Shown here in pieces: positions 25,701 to 32,992 of a DNA stretch of 48,732 bases (within the stretch, counting starts at the first letter, position 1; each line of letters starts with the position of its first letter). This DNA is from Prolixibacteraceae bacterium. Its GTDB lineage: Bacteria; Bacteroidota; Bacteroidia; Bacteroidales; Prolixibacteraceae. The notes under the pieces were generated by a model. It did no database searches and was not told the DNA's origin. It was given only the letters and a program-made list of their open reading frames with translations. A program made the position numbers and the translations under genes. The DNA lies in contig JARKOX010000090.1 of NCBI GenBank assembly GCA_029975525.1, forward strand, positions 1 through 48,732, given 5' to 3'.

Positions 25701-26155
25701 TCACAAAGCCGTTCGCTCCGGAGGTATCCGCTTACCACCGCAACAGCTTCCTCGCCTGCCACATACTGTAGCTCCTGCAGCAGAAAATCTTTTACTTCAT
25801 CATTTTTGACATTTCCAAGCGCCTTACAAAGAGCCTGTGAACAATTTTTCATCAGATTTTTGTCGGCACCACGGGCGACAAACTTCACCAGGCCGCTGAT
25901 CGCATAACGCGAAGCCACATCGTCGCCTGCTCCCGGAGCAACCAGCCCCGCGGCGATCGCCGTCACGGCAGGTTCGCCCAACGCTGCAAGTTCAGCCATC
26001 AGGAAATCCTGCTCGGCCGAACTCTGTGGCGGCAACTTCATCAGCAGGTCGGCAATTTTGGTCTCAATTGTGCGCTGGTCATTCTGACGCGGTTGCGCGA
26101 TAAGGCTAACCGATAAAACCAGGGCAAACAGGGTTAATATGATCGTTTTTTTCAT
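22748..26155 (-). CDS. exported HEAT-repeat protein with two DUF1080 (3-keto-glycoside hydrolase/lyase-like) domains
   Basis: About 1135 residues, starting at MKKTIILTLFALVLSVSLIAQ (signal peptide). The frame opens two codons earlier at 26161. Residues about 25-725 are a long alpha solenoid of HEAT-like repeats, alanine-rich and regular (for example LVQALGEIGYAPAAAKVRALA). Two DUF1080 jelly rolls follow (about 735-935 and 940-1135), each opening with an F-N-G-x-D-x-x-G-W motif (FNGKDLTGWKG; FNGLDMQGWTG). DUF1080 proteins belong to the concanavalin-like superfamily. Some cleave 3-keto-glycosides after C3 oxidation by a Gfo/Idh oxidoreductase, which here is the gene 24 bp upstream. Tandem duplication of the domain and the very long solenoid are unusual. 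Confidence 0.85.
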   Translation of the reverse strand: MKKTIILTLFALVLSVSLIAQPRQNDQRTIETKIADLLMKLPPQSSAEQDFLMAELAALGEPAVTAIAAGLVAPGAGDDVASRYAISGLVKFVARGADKNLMKNCSQALCKALGNVKNDEVKDFLLQELQYVAGEEAVAVVSGYLRSERLCDPAARVLVRIGTEPAKLALADALSNAGGKQQVILVQALGEIGYAPAAAKVRALAATAQPQLKKAVLRTLAEMGDLSSGALLAAEAAKAKYSFEATDAAGSYLLFLSRSAENGNGSYAEKACRKLVKTGGMPEYAQSAALEILVKSAGKKAVPDLMKALKSPSKEYRMAAQALLGNLYSPGVSAAVQKTARSTKNSELQAELISLMAEQNDQSAFPLIAQLLSSDQKPVQLAAVKAAAKVGQAKAVAPLTELMKTGDEELVAATQSALLTIAGEGVAEAAAAFIPQVSGAARSALIEIIARRQADRYAGLIFGEVANSDAKVRLAAARALSAVAKSGDEKKIAALLNNATGDDEIRALQEALFAALQNSDNQSGQVAAALPMMKEAGDKQLRYYYVLAKMGGAEALGVVEKAFETSTTAQKEAALKALAGWSDFTALDALYRISKNNPSGKFHDTALSSYIAGINRSKNSADQKVLMFRNAMELANGVDQKKQILQGIARNSTLPALMFVAQYLDDAALQQTAVQSVNSMVLANSGLYGTLVEGIVKKAISLNKDAEADYQKQALLKHLAGLPQEDGFVALFNGKDLTGWKGLVGNPISRAQMSPKALAEAQAKADKQAAETWLVENGILVFAGKGDNLCTVKDYADFELYVDWKLFPGKEPDAGIYLRGTPQVQIWDTSRVNVGAQVGSGGLYNNQKNMSKPLVVADNQLDEWNTFYIKMIGDKVTVYLNGQLVVDNVVLENFWDRSQPIFPSAQIELQAHGSKVAYRDIYLREIPRPKPYAVSKEEEQEGFMPMFNGLDMQGWTGNTTDYFAQEGMLVCQPSGRGSGNLYTDREYSDFIMRFEFQLTPGANNGLGIRTPREGDAAYQGMELQILDNEAEIYKNLKPYQYHGSVYGVIPAKRGFLKPVGEWNYQEVQAIGNRIKVTLNGEVILDGDIAEASKNGTETADQRKHPGLLNPSGYIGFLGHGSPLKFRNLRIKDLKK

Positions 26156-26179
26156 TATCAATCGGTATTAAAAGGATTA

Positions 26180-27433
26180 TCAAATATTCCAGGGAGCCCG
26201 CATCGGCTGGTTGATGAGGAGATTTGCGGCATGGTCGTTTACAAACTCGAGCTTCTCGGGATCGAACTGCAACGAACGTCCTAACCTGACCGCAATGATG
26301 GCCATATTGACCAGCGTACAGGAGCGGAAGCCGTTCTCTTCATTGAGGGCAAATTTCTGCCGGGTTCTGACAGACTCCGAAAAATCGGTCAGTTGCGGCT
26401 CCGGATCAGGGAAAGCAGCCAGTTTCTTTTCCAGATCAGGAATATCAGAACGGAAACCCGGATAGAGTTTTCCTTTGGGGCCTTCGATGTACGGAACATT
26501 GGTATCCTTGTTTTCTCCGTCGAGAATAATTTTGCAGCCATCGGCATAAGTCAGTTCGATCCGTTTCCAGGTGCCGGCTGCATCGGGGTGCTGCTGGGGA
26601 GCATCCACCTCCACCCGAACGGGACTGGTGTGATCTTTTCCGAGGAAATACTGAACAGGATCGAGGTAGTGCTGTCCCATATCGCCCAGTCCACCACCGT
26701 CATAATCCCAGTAACCCCGGAAGGTTCCATGCACGCGATGGGGATTGTAGGGTTTGAACGGCGCAGGGCCGAGCCACATGTCGTAGTCGAGTTCGGCCGG
26801 AACCGGCTGAATATCGAGTGACGTTTTTCCTACCCAGAAAAATTTCCAGTTGAAGCCGGTGGCGGCATTCACCGTAACCTTTAACGGCCATCCCAACAAA
26901 CCACTCTGCACCAGCTTTTTGATCGGCTCAACGGTGGTTCCCATTCCATAAAACTGGTCTTTAAACCGGAACCAGGTATTCAGGCGGAACATGCGCCCGT
27001 GCTGTGCAATGGCTTCGCGCACCCGGATTCCTTCGCCAATGGTTCGGGTCATCGGTTTTTCGCACCACACATCTTTGCCGGCTTTGGCGGCATCAACACT
27101 CATAATGCCATGCCAGTGCGGCGGAGTGGCAATATGTACAATGTCAATTCCGGGATCAAGCAGCAGCTCCCGGTAGTCGTGGTAGGTTTTGGTGCCCTGC
27201 GGACATTTGTCCAGGGCCGTTTTCAAATGGTTGGCATCCACATCGCAAATAGCCGTCAGGCGCGAACCGGGATAGCCAATATGTCCCTGCCCCATACCTC
27301 CTACGCCGATGATCGCTTTGGTCAGCTGATCGCTGGGCGCCAGGTATTTGTTTCCACCCAGCACATGGGCCGGAATAATGGAAAAAGCTGCCACCGAGGC
27401 AACTCCGTTTCTGATAAATTTTCTTCGGTTCAT
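26180..27433 (-). CDS. Gfo/Idh/MocA family oxidoreductase with twin-arginine signal
   Basis: 417 residues from ATG 27433. The frame continues to 27484, but the Tat signal MNRRKFIRNGVASVAAFSII begins exactly at the chosen start. A Rossmann domain (KAIIGVGGMGQGHIGYPGSR) follows, with the family motif WCEKPMTRT and a C-terminal dimer/substrate domain containing DMGQHYLDPVQYF. Tat export with cofactor bound is typical of periplasmic members that oxidise glycosides at C3. The DUF1080 protein gene is 24 bp downstream, so oxidation followed by cleavage of the 3-keto-glycoside is the likely joint role. The substrate is unknown. A 416-bp gap separates it from the PIG-L gene upstream. Confidence 0.88.
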   Translation of the reverse strand: MNRRKFIRNGVASVAAFSIIPAHVLGGNKYLAPSDQLTKAIIGVGGMGQGHIGYPGSRLTAICDVDANHLKTALDKCPQGTKTYHDYRELLLDPGIDIVHIATPPHWHGIMSVDAAKAGKDVWCEKPMTRTIGEGIRVREAIAQHGRMFRLNTWFRFKDQFYGMGTTVEPIKKLVQSGLLGWPLKVTVNAATGFNWKFFWVGKTSLDIQPVPAELDYDMWLGPAPFKPYNPHRVHGTFRGYWDYDGGGLGDMGQHYLDPVQYFLGKDHTSPVRVEVDAPQQHPDAAGTWKRIELTYADGCKIILDGENKDTNVPYIEGPKGKLYPGFRSDIPDLEKKLAAFPDPEPQLTDFSESVRTRQKFALNEENGFRSCTLVNMAIIAVRLGRSLQFDPEKLEFVNDHAANLLINQPMRAPWNI

Positions 27434-27849
27434 AGTTTCAGTATAATCCTGTAATTTATTGTTGCTTTTAATCCATTTCTCCAACCCGGCAAAAACCCTT
27501 CACCATCCGACCCGGCAAAGCCGACTGTAGCCGGAAAACCCCGTCAAAACTCAAAAATACAGCTACTTGAACAGAAAAAACCCACTGAAATTTAAAAAAG
27601 GAAATTTTTAAAAAGAGAAGAGCTCTTGTGCAAAAAAAGAAAACAACCTACACATATCACTGACATCATGCAGATTACACCATACGCATTTTTTAACGGG
27701 AGGCCGGTCTGCAAAACTTTTCGATTTCTATTCGCCGGCATCTTCCAACCAGCAGCAAAGATTCGAGGGAAAAACCCTAATCGAGAATAATTTAAAGAAT
27801 AATCTTCTGCGCTGCCACCTGGCAGGCAGAGGCAATAATCAAACAGGTT
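27434..27849. other. 416-bp gene-free region upstream of the oxidoreductase/DUF1080 pair
   Basis: No reading frame of note. It is A/T-rich in the middle, with a tandem pair of related A/T motifs (GAAATTTAAAAAAG then GAAATTTTTAAAAAG, about 27587-27615). On the minus strand TATTTTTG (27559-27552) is a perfect -7 box, although no good -33 box lies 19-22 nt away. If used, it would give the oxidoreductase/DUF1080 pair its own promoter inside the larger locus, with a leader of about 110 nt. Confidence 0.4.
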
Positions 27850-28725
27850 TTATCTCTTCAGCATGGGAAAAAGCTGCCGGATCTGTTCCTCGGAGGGGCG
27901 GCGGCCATATTCGCAAATTTCAAAGGCTTCTGCCGCAATGGCGCTGGCTGCCTGATCGGGTCCATACCATTTTGCCAGCGATTCGCGGATGGCAGGGGAG
28001 ATATCAGACTTCCGGGTTGCTGCCAGCCACAGAAAGCGGTCTTCCTCTTTCTGCGGAACTTCGTCGAGTCGTCCGGCGGTCCAGGGGAGCCATTCAAAAA
28101 ACTGCGACTGGTGGGCCGCCATTGCATAGATTTTCTGTTCCACCACGTTTGAAATATCGACGGCAATATCGGGGCGAAAGGGGGTAGGTTTCTGAAAACG
28201 ATCTTCAGTATAAAGAAATACCGGATTCTTTTTCAACGGAGGGGTGTCGGGTGCAATGTTGGGTACGATAACCAGGTAGGCGGCATCCTGAACCAGGATG
28301 GCGGTGTTGCGGTGATCGGGGTGGTAGTCGTTGGGGCGCGGTCCGATGACCACATCGGCGTTCCATTCGCGAATCAGCCGGATCAGCTCGAGCCGGATCT
28401 CCAGCTCAGGCATCAGCAGACCGTCGTGGTGATCTAACACCACATATTTAACCCCTAACCGCCGGCCCGCTTCCTGGGCTTCCTCCATCCGGCGCCTGGC
28501 CAAAGCTTCCCCGCTCATCTGGTGGTGTCCGGCATCGCCGTTGGTCACCGAAACAAAAAGCACCTGGTGTCCGGCTTCGGCAAAAAGCAGCGCGGTTCCC
28601 CCGGCATCGATATCACAATCGTCGGGATGGGCGCCAATGACCACCAAATTGATTTTGGACTCCTGCGAAAGTCCTGTCAAAAAAGAGAAGAGCAGAAAAG
28701 GGAAAAGAATTGCCAGCGTTTTCAT
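27850..28725 (-). CDS. exported PIG-L/LmbE family deacetylase
   Basis: 291 residues with signal peptide (MKTLAILFPFLLFSFLTGLSQ). The metal-binding motif HPDD is at 33-36 in VVIGAHPDDCDIDAGG, and the second histidine pair is in DYHPDHRNTA. PIG-L enzymes are zinc-dependent N-deacetylases acting on N-acetylglucosaminyl groups in GPI, mycothiol or bacillithiol synthesis; exported forms in PULs presumably act on glycans. The gene is in the minus-strand PUL series, 93 bp after the beta-helix gene. Its presence hints that the target glycan carries N-acetylated sugar, but that is inference. Confidence 0.85.
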   Translation of the reverse strand: MKTLAILFPFLLFSFLTGLSQESKINLVVIGAHPDDCDIDAGGTALLFAEAGHQVLFVSVTNGDAGHHQMSGEALARRRMEEAQEAGRRLGVKYVVLDHHDGLLMPELEIRLELIRLIREWNADVVIGPRPNDYHPDHRNTAILVQDAAYLVIVPNIAPDTPPLKKNPVFLYTEDRFQKPTPFRPDIAVDISNVVEQKIYAMAAHQSQFFEWLPWTAGRLDEVPQKEEDRFLWLAATRKSDISPAIRESLAKWYGPDQAASAIAAEAFEICEYGRRPSEEQIRQLFPMLKR

Positions 28726-28731
28726 CGTCAG

Positions 28732-28806
28732 GTCACGGATAAGTTACCCGATAAAATTAAGAAAGAATTGACAGGAAAAATAACTTTTCGAGATCCTTTC
28801 CGTGAC
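28732..28806 (-). repeat. 8-bp inverted repeat between the beta-helix and PIG-L genes
   Basis: GTCACGGA (28732-28739) and TCCGTGAC (28799-28806) are perfect complements separated by 59 nt, filling the 93-bp gap. They could fold the intergenic RNA into a stem that closes a large loop, or serve as a bipartite binding site. No T run is adjacent. Confidence 0.3.
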
Positions 28807-28818
28807 TTTTCTGACTGG

Positions 28819-30450
28819 CTAACGATGCTCCAGTGCCCCGCGGTCGGGGCGGCCGGTAACTGGCGTCCCCAGCATATCTCTTCCGGGATGTCCCGGAACT
28901 TCAAAACCGGTATCGATGGCGGGAGATCCTTCCTGTAACAGAAATTTCAAAAATTGTTTCCACCCCAAAAAAGGTGGCTGGCCGTTAACAAAGCGGGGAT
29001 CTTCGGTTATCTTGTGCAGGTCTTCGGGTTCTCCGGCAATCTTTCCATAAAAAAGGTTTGCGCTGAAAAAATTGCGCGTGCTGTTTCCCAAACCGACCGA
29101 TGAGCCGCTGGCTTCCGAATAGAAAATATTATTCAGGTAAGCTGTCGAGTCGCTGTAACCTTTCCAGCTTTTGTGGTAAATCAACATCACCGAATCCATT
29201 CCGGAGCCAGAAAAGACAACATTATTGTAAATGCGTGTATTGGTCGCCGGACCAGAAATGCGGATCTCATGATGAGCGTTGTTTTCAAAAATATTGTAGC
29301 GGATCACCGTCCCATCGTTGAAGGAGGTTTTACTGCTACCATCGCAACAGACCAGAATCGCCCCAAAACCATTATGATGACTGTAATTGTACTGAATTAC
29401 GGTATTCTTACACCGAAAATCGCTGTCAAATCCGCCTGCGTCGACATCGGGCCGGCTGTTCCAGCTGTCTGTTGCTGAATTGTAAACGGTGTAACAGGCT
29501 TCGTTGTACTGAAACAAGGCGTTATCGCAATTAAAAGGGAATGATGCATTTCCGCTTCCTTTCACACCGTTGCGGAAGAACAGGTTGTGTTCAACCAGCG
29601 GGGCTTCTGCCACCCGCACAATCAAGGCATTGGCCCCTGACGCCTCAAACCGGTTGTTGCGCAGCACAATCCGACGGCTGGGATACCAGTTGTGAGTTTT
29701 TCCGTCGGCAAGTTTCTCTCCCCACTGGCTGTGTAACGACCGGTCCCACCACACCGAAGTATTTGACCAGCCCGTCCGGTCAACATCGTGAATGTAACAG
29801 TTCTCTGTAAAAAGACCGTCAAAATTGGACTTTATCCGTTTGGTTTCATCTTCATCCCAGGTAATCTCAACGAAAACGCCGCCATTGTTTTTATTACTCA
29901 TATCGCCGTTCACATTACAAATCTCCAGATTGGTCAGAAAAATATCGTGGAGTGTTCCACAATCCCGGCCTTCGATGTAAAGAGCTATTTTGGGGGCAAA
30001 TACAAAAGAAACATTTTCTTTTTCGAGGTGCTCCCGGGGGGTTTCAAAATCCCGGAAGTTCCGGACAGTGAGGTCACGAAATTCGATGTATTCCTGGTTA
30101 AACAAGCGTATGGTGTAAGAGGCTTTTTCACCTTTCCCCACCTCTCCGTTGGCGTCGATAACCGGCGCGGGGCCATTCCCATAAGCCCCCACAACAATTC
30201 TTTTCCCCGGCAAACCACTCCCTTTGGGAGCCAGGTTACCAATCCAGCTACCCCCTCTGCGAAACAACACAGAATCGCCGGGCTTCAACAAAACCTGGTT
30301 AAGCCGCTGAATTGTTTTCCACGGATCTCCAACTGCAGTTCCACCGTTGAGGTCGTTACCTGAAACATCATCCAGGTAATAAGTAGTCTGGGCTACTCCT
30401 CCCTGGATAAACAGCAGACAGCAAAAAAGGACGCCCAAAATTTTATTCAT
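28819..30450 (-). CDS. exported right-handed parallel beta-helix protein (possible polysaccharide lyase or hydrolase)
   Basis: 543 residues from MNKILGVLFCCLLFIQGGVAQ (signal peptide). Frames extend four codons further back to 30462. After the signal comes a YYLDDVSGNDLNGGT opening typical of DUF1565/beta-helix carbohydrate-active proteins. Many strand-turn repeats follow with N-rich ladders (IVLRNNRFEASGANALIV, AEAPLVEHNLFFRNG, NTVIQYNYSHHNG). These folds occur in pectate lyases, alginate/heparinase-like lyases and GH28/GH141-type hydrolases. No catalytic motif of a named family was recognised, so the chemistry is open. It lies downstream of the acetylesterase and upstream of the PIG-L gene. 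With GH88 in the same locus, a lyase is an attractive guess. Confidence 0.72.
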   Translation of the reverse strand: MNKILGVLFCCLLFIQGGVAQTTYYLDDVSGNDLNGGTAVGDPWKTIQRLNQVLLKPGDSVLFRRGGSWIGNLAPKGSGLPGKRIVVGAYGNGPAPVIDANGEVGKGEKASYTIRLFNQEYIEFRDLTVRNFRDFETPREHLEKENVSFVFAPKIALYIEGRDCGTLHDIFLTNLEICNVNGDMSNKNNGGVFVEITWDEDETKRIKSNFDGLFTENCYIHDVDRTGWSNTSVWWDRSLHSQWGEKLADGKTHNWYPSRRIVLRNNRFEASGANALIVRVAEAPLVEHNLFFRNGVKGSGNASFPFNCDNALFQYNEACYTVYNSATDSWNSRPDVDAGGFDSDFRCKNTVIQYNYSHHNGFGAILVCCDGSSKTSFNDGTVIRYNIFENNAHHEIRISGPATNTRIYNNVVFSGSGMDSVMLIYHKSWKGYSDSTAYLNNIFYSEASGSSVGLGNSTRNFFSANLFYGKIAGEPEDLHKITEDPRFVNGQPPFLGWKQFLKFLLQEGSPAIDTGFEVPGHPGRDMLGTPVTGRPDRGALEHR

Positions 30451-30588
30451 CATTTCAAACAAACTGAATTAAAAAAAACGACACTCACCGGATAACAAAG
30501 AGCTGTTTGTGATCCGCACGGCAGCTCTTTGTTAACCAATGTTTTCTCCGGCAATCCACCTGAGATTTCCTTATCAAAAACGCCAAAA

Positions 30589-31386
30589 CTACTTTCGTAA
30601 AAGCTCCAGCATTTCGGCAGCATAGCGTTCGCCCAGGAGGCGCTGGCTTTTTGAATCGAAGTGGGTACTGTCGGTAGTGGCAGTACCTTCGGCAGTAGCA
30701 ACTCCGGTAACAGCAACCCGTTGGGGCAACTCAACTATCATCCGGTTAAAAGCGGCCCGCTCGGTCCGGCCTTCCCACAGTTGCCCGGCAACAAAGGGGA
30801 GCTCCGGATTTTTAAACGCTTGGCGGAATGCCTGAATCAACACCGGTATCTGCTCACGGTACTCCTCCACTTTTTTGATGTCCGCTTCCCCCTGATGCCA
30901 GATAATCCCTTTTAAAGTCCCGTATTTCATGGCCATTTTAGTTCTTTTCACGGCTTCGTTGTAGAGTAAGGTTCCGGGCATCCATTCAGCAAGAGCAGTT
31001 CCTCCCCGGGCATTTACCACCAGTCCGATCGTTTTTCCGGGAGCAGCCGCAGCAATGGTGCGGGCAAACGTATATCCCGGTCCCAGCCGCTGCATGTTGA
31101 GATCTTTCCGCACGGTAGAGTATTTATTGAGAGGGTTTGCTGCCTTTTCCCATTCATTCCCGGGTTCCCCCGTAAAGAGAAAAACATTCTTCAGCGTATC
31201 CCGGTCCTGGTTTTCAACCACTGCCCGTCCGGCCATATTCGACTGGCCAATCAGCAAAAATATCTCCATCGCGGCGGGCTGAGGCTCTTTTTTTGTCCGC
31301 TTCGCCACCGCACCACTCCGGCCGCTTCCCAAAATCCCTGTCACCAATAAAACAGTGAACAGGATCACCCATTGCTTTCTCTTCAT
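30589..31386 (-). CDS. SGNH-type carbohydrate acetylesterase (sialate O-acetylesterase/CE6-like)
   Basis: 265 residues with an N-terminal export signal (MKRKQWVILFTVLLVTGILG). The nucleophile block is IFLLIGQSNMAGR with S49. The oxyanion Gly is in ARGGTALAEW, the family motif in IIWHQGEADIKK, and the catalytic Asp/His block in DSTHFDSKSQRLLG. This order matches the DUF303/SASA acetylesterases that remove O-acetyl groups from sugars. It starts 11 bp after the clan GH-A enzyme gene, so the two are likely translated from one message. It would strip acetyl esters from the target glycan before backbone cleavage. Confidence 0.88.
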   Translation of the reverse strand: MKRKQWVILFTVLLVTGILGSGRSGAVAKRTKKEPQPAAMEIFLLIGQSNMAGRAVVENQDRDTLKNVFLFTGEPGNEWEKAANPLNKYSTVRKDLNMQRLGPGYTFARTIAAAAPGKTIGLVVNARGGTALAEWMPGTLLYNEAVKRTKMAMKYGTLKGIIWHQGEADIKKVEEYREQIPVLIQAFRQAFKNPELPFVAGQLWEGRTERAAFNRMIVELPQRVAVTGVATAEGTATTDSTHFDSKSQRLLGERYAAEMLELLRK

Positions 31387-31397
31387 TTTCTGAAAAA

Positions 31398-32831
31398 TTA
31401 TCTTTTGTCGAAATATTCAATCAGGCTATAAATCTGCGTGTTGAGTTCTTTCATCAGCTCCATCATGGGCGTCCACACTTCATAATCGTTGTTTATGATT
31501 CCTTTGTTGGAATCGACATTGGAGGGATCCACCCCTTTGGCAGTGGGGTCGTTGTCCTGGTACTTAAAATAGTGCCATCCGACGCAGTTTTTTGCTTCGA
31601 GCAGCGCCAGGTTGTAGTTCTGGTAAAAGAGGCCGCGGTCGCGTTGGGTCCGGACAATCCAACCGGCGCCGCTTTGATTGGGCATCCCCGAATCTTCTCC
31701 TTTGGTATAATATTCGGTAACAATAAACGGTTTACCGGTCCAACTGCTCCAATTGGCCATCTGCTCCGCGTCGGGAGTCCAGTAGTTGTAATAATTGTTC
31801 GAAACAATATCCAGGTATTTCCCAATTGCTTTCATAAACTGGGGATGGTTTTTCTCATCGCTGTAGAACCGTGCCCCAATATACATGTGGTTGGGGTCGT
31901 ATTTTTTAATGGCTTTTGACACGATCGAGAAATACTTTTCGCCGACCAGCGCCATAAAAGCCTCCCGATGGTTGTCGGTGATCTGCTCCCGGGTGATCCC
32001 TTGATCTTTCAGCCATTGAACGGCAGCCTGATGGCCATGCTCTTTTTCGGGCAGCGCCAAATAATTATCGAGTGCATTGAACTTGAAGGGCATTTCGTTG
32101 TCGGAAAAATGACCAAATAAGTTAGGGTCATCTTTGGTAGCCAGCAACTGACGCGCATGCCGGTCGCAAAAAGATTCAAAACCGGGATCAAACACAAAAA
32201 TGGCGTCGTTGGGATAGCCGGTGTGTCCAGGCTGCTGAAAAGTTCCGCCGCGCTCTTTCCCGTAACTACTCATGAAGTTCCAGTTGATGGTGTAGGCAAA
32301 CGGTCTGTCAGCTGTTTTATTGGCTTCGACGATAGCCTGGGTGTCAGACCAGGAGCCGGCGCAATTGAACCCACTCTCCTGAAGCATGCCGATGGTTTCG
32401 CGGATCCAGTTTTCAGGCGAACCAAATTTCTGTTTCAGCGCCTGTTGGTTCCGTTCCGAACGCCCCATATTGATACTGTTGAGCGCCACATTGAAATAGC
32501 GATACCCTTCGGGATCGACTCCCCACCAGCGGTCTCCGATTTTTTTCACATGAAAGAAGCCGGTTGCCTGGGTACGGTATTTCAACCAACCGCCGTAGCG
32601 ACTCCGTTGCGCCTCCCTTTTGGGGGGTTTGTACCCGTCAAGTAACGCTAAAGTACGGGTTTCAAAAGGTTCGTAAGGGGAAAACCGGGGCTTATCCGGC
32701 GTATAATTGCGCCGCTGAGCCTCTACAAGAATATATTTCTGGGTCTCTTTTTTTGCTGCCTTCTTTTTTTCCACCAGGACAAACCCCGATAAAAGCAGCA
32801 ATGCCGACAAACAAAATGCAATTTTTTTCAT
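31398..32831 (-). CDS. secreted clan GH-A glycoside hydrolase, GH50/beta-agarase-like
   Basis: 477 residues with a signal peptide (MKKIAFCLSALLLLSGFVLV). A small N-terminal region precedes a TIM barrel. The acid/base candidate is E246 in HFSDNEMPF and the nucleophile candidate is E373 in FIVTEYYTKGEDSGMPN. The order and local sequence resemble GH50 exo-agarases (FVDNE and SEFHFG blocks) and more distantly GH42. This suggests cleavage of a beta-galactoside-type linkage, though the family could also be a less-known GH-A group. SWSDTQAIVEA and AGARFYSDEKN fit barrel strands. It lies downstream of susD, after a hairpin, and is followed closely by the acetylesterase gene. Confidence 0.68.
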   Translation of the reverse strand: MKKIAFCLSALLLLSGFVLVEKKKAAKKETQKYILVEAQRRNYTPDKPRFSPYEPFETRTLALLDGYKPPKREAQRSRYGGWLKYRTQATGFFHVKKIGDRWWGVDPEGYRYFNVALNSINMGRSERNQQALKQKFGSPENWIRETIGMLQESGFNCAGSWSDTQAIVEANKTADRPFAYTINWNFMSSYGKERGGTFQQPGHTGYPNDAIFVFDPGFESFCDRHARQLLATKDDPNLFGHFSDNEMPFKFNALDNYLALPEKEHGHQAAVQWLKDQGITREQITDNHREAFMALVGEKYFSIVSKAIKKYDPNHMYIGARFYSDEKNHPQFMKAIGKYLDIVSNNYYNYWTPDAEQMANWSSWTGKPFIVTEYYTKGEDSGMPNQSGAGWIVRTQRDRGLFYQNYNLALLEAKNCVGWHYFKYQDNDPTAKGVDPSNVDSNKGIINNDYEVWTPMMELMKELNTQIYSLIEYFDKR

Positions 32832-32906
32832 TCCATTTCCGAATTGAGTCTTTCAAAAAAGATTTTCAAAGTTAAAAATGATTTTCAGCCTCCGGCTGAT
32901 CAGAAA

Positions 32907-32941
32907 AGGAAACAGGGAAGCTATCACTTCCGCTGTTTCCT
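32907..32941 (-). terminator. hairpin after susD (possible partial terminator)
   Basis: AGGAAACAG (32907-32915) pairs with CTGTTTCCT (32933-32941) and, inside it, GGAAG (32916-32920) with CTTCC (32927-32931); one base bulges. On the minus strand the stem is followed by TTTTCTG, a short T tract. It would lower transcription of the enzyme genes relative to susC/susD while letting part of the message continue. Confidence 0.6.
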
Positions 32942-32992
32942 GTTTTTATTATCTGAAACGATAAACCTTCCTTTTAATCAGCTAAACAAAGC

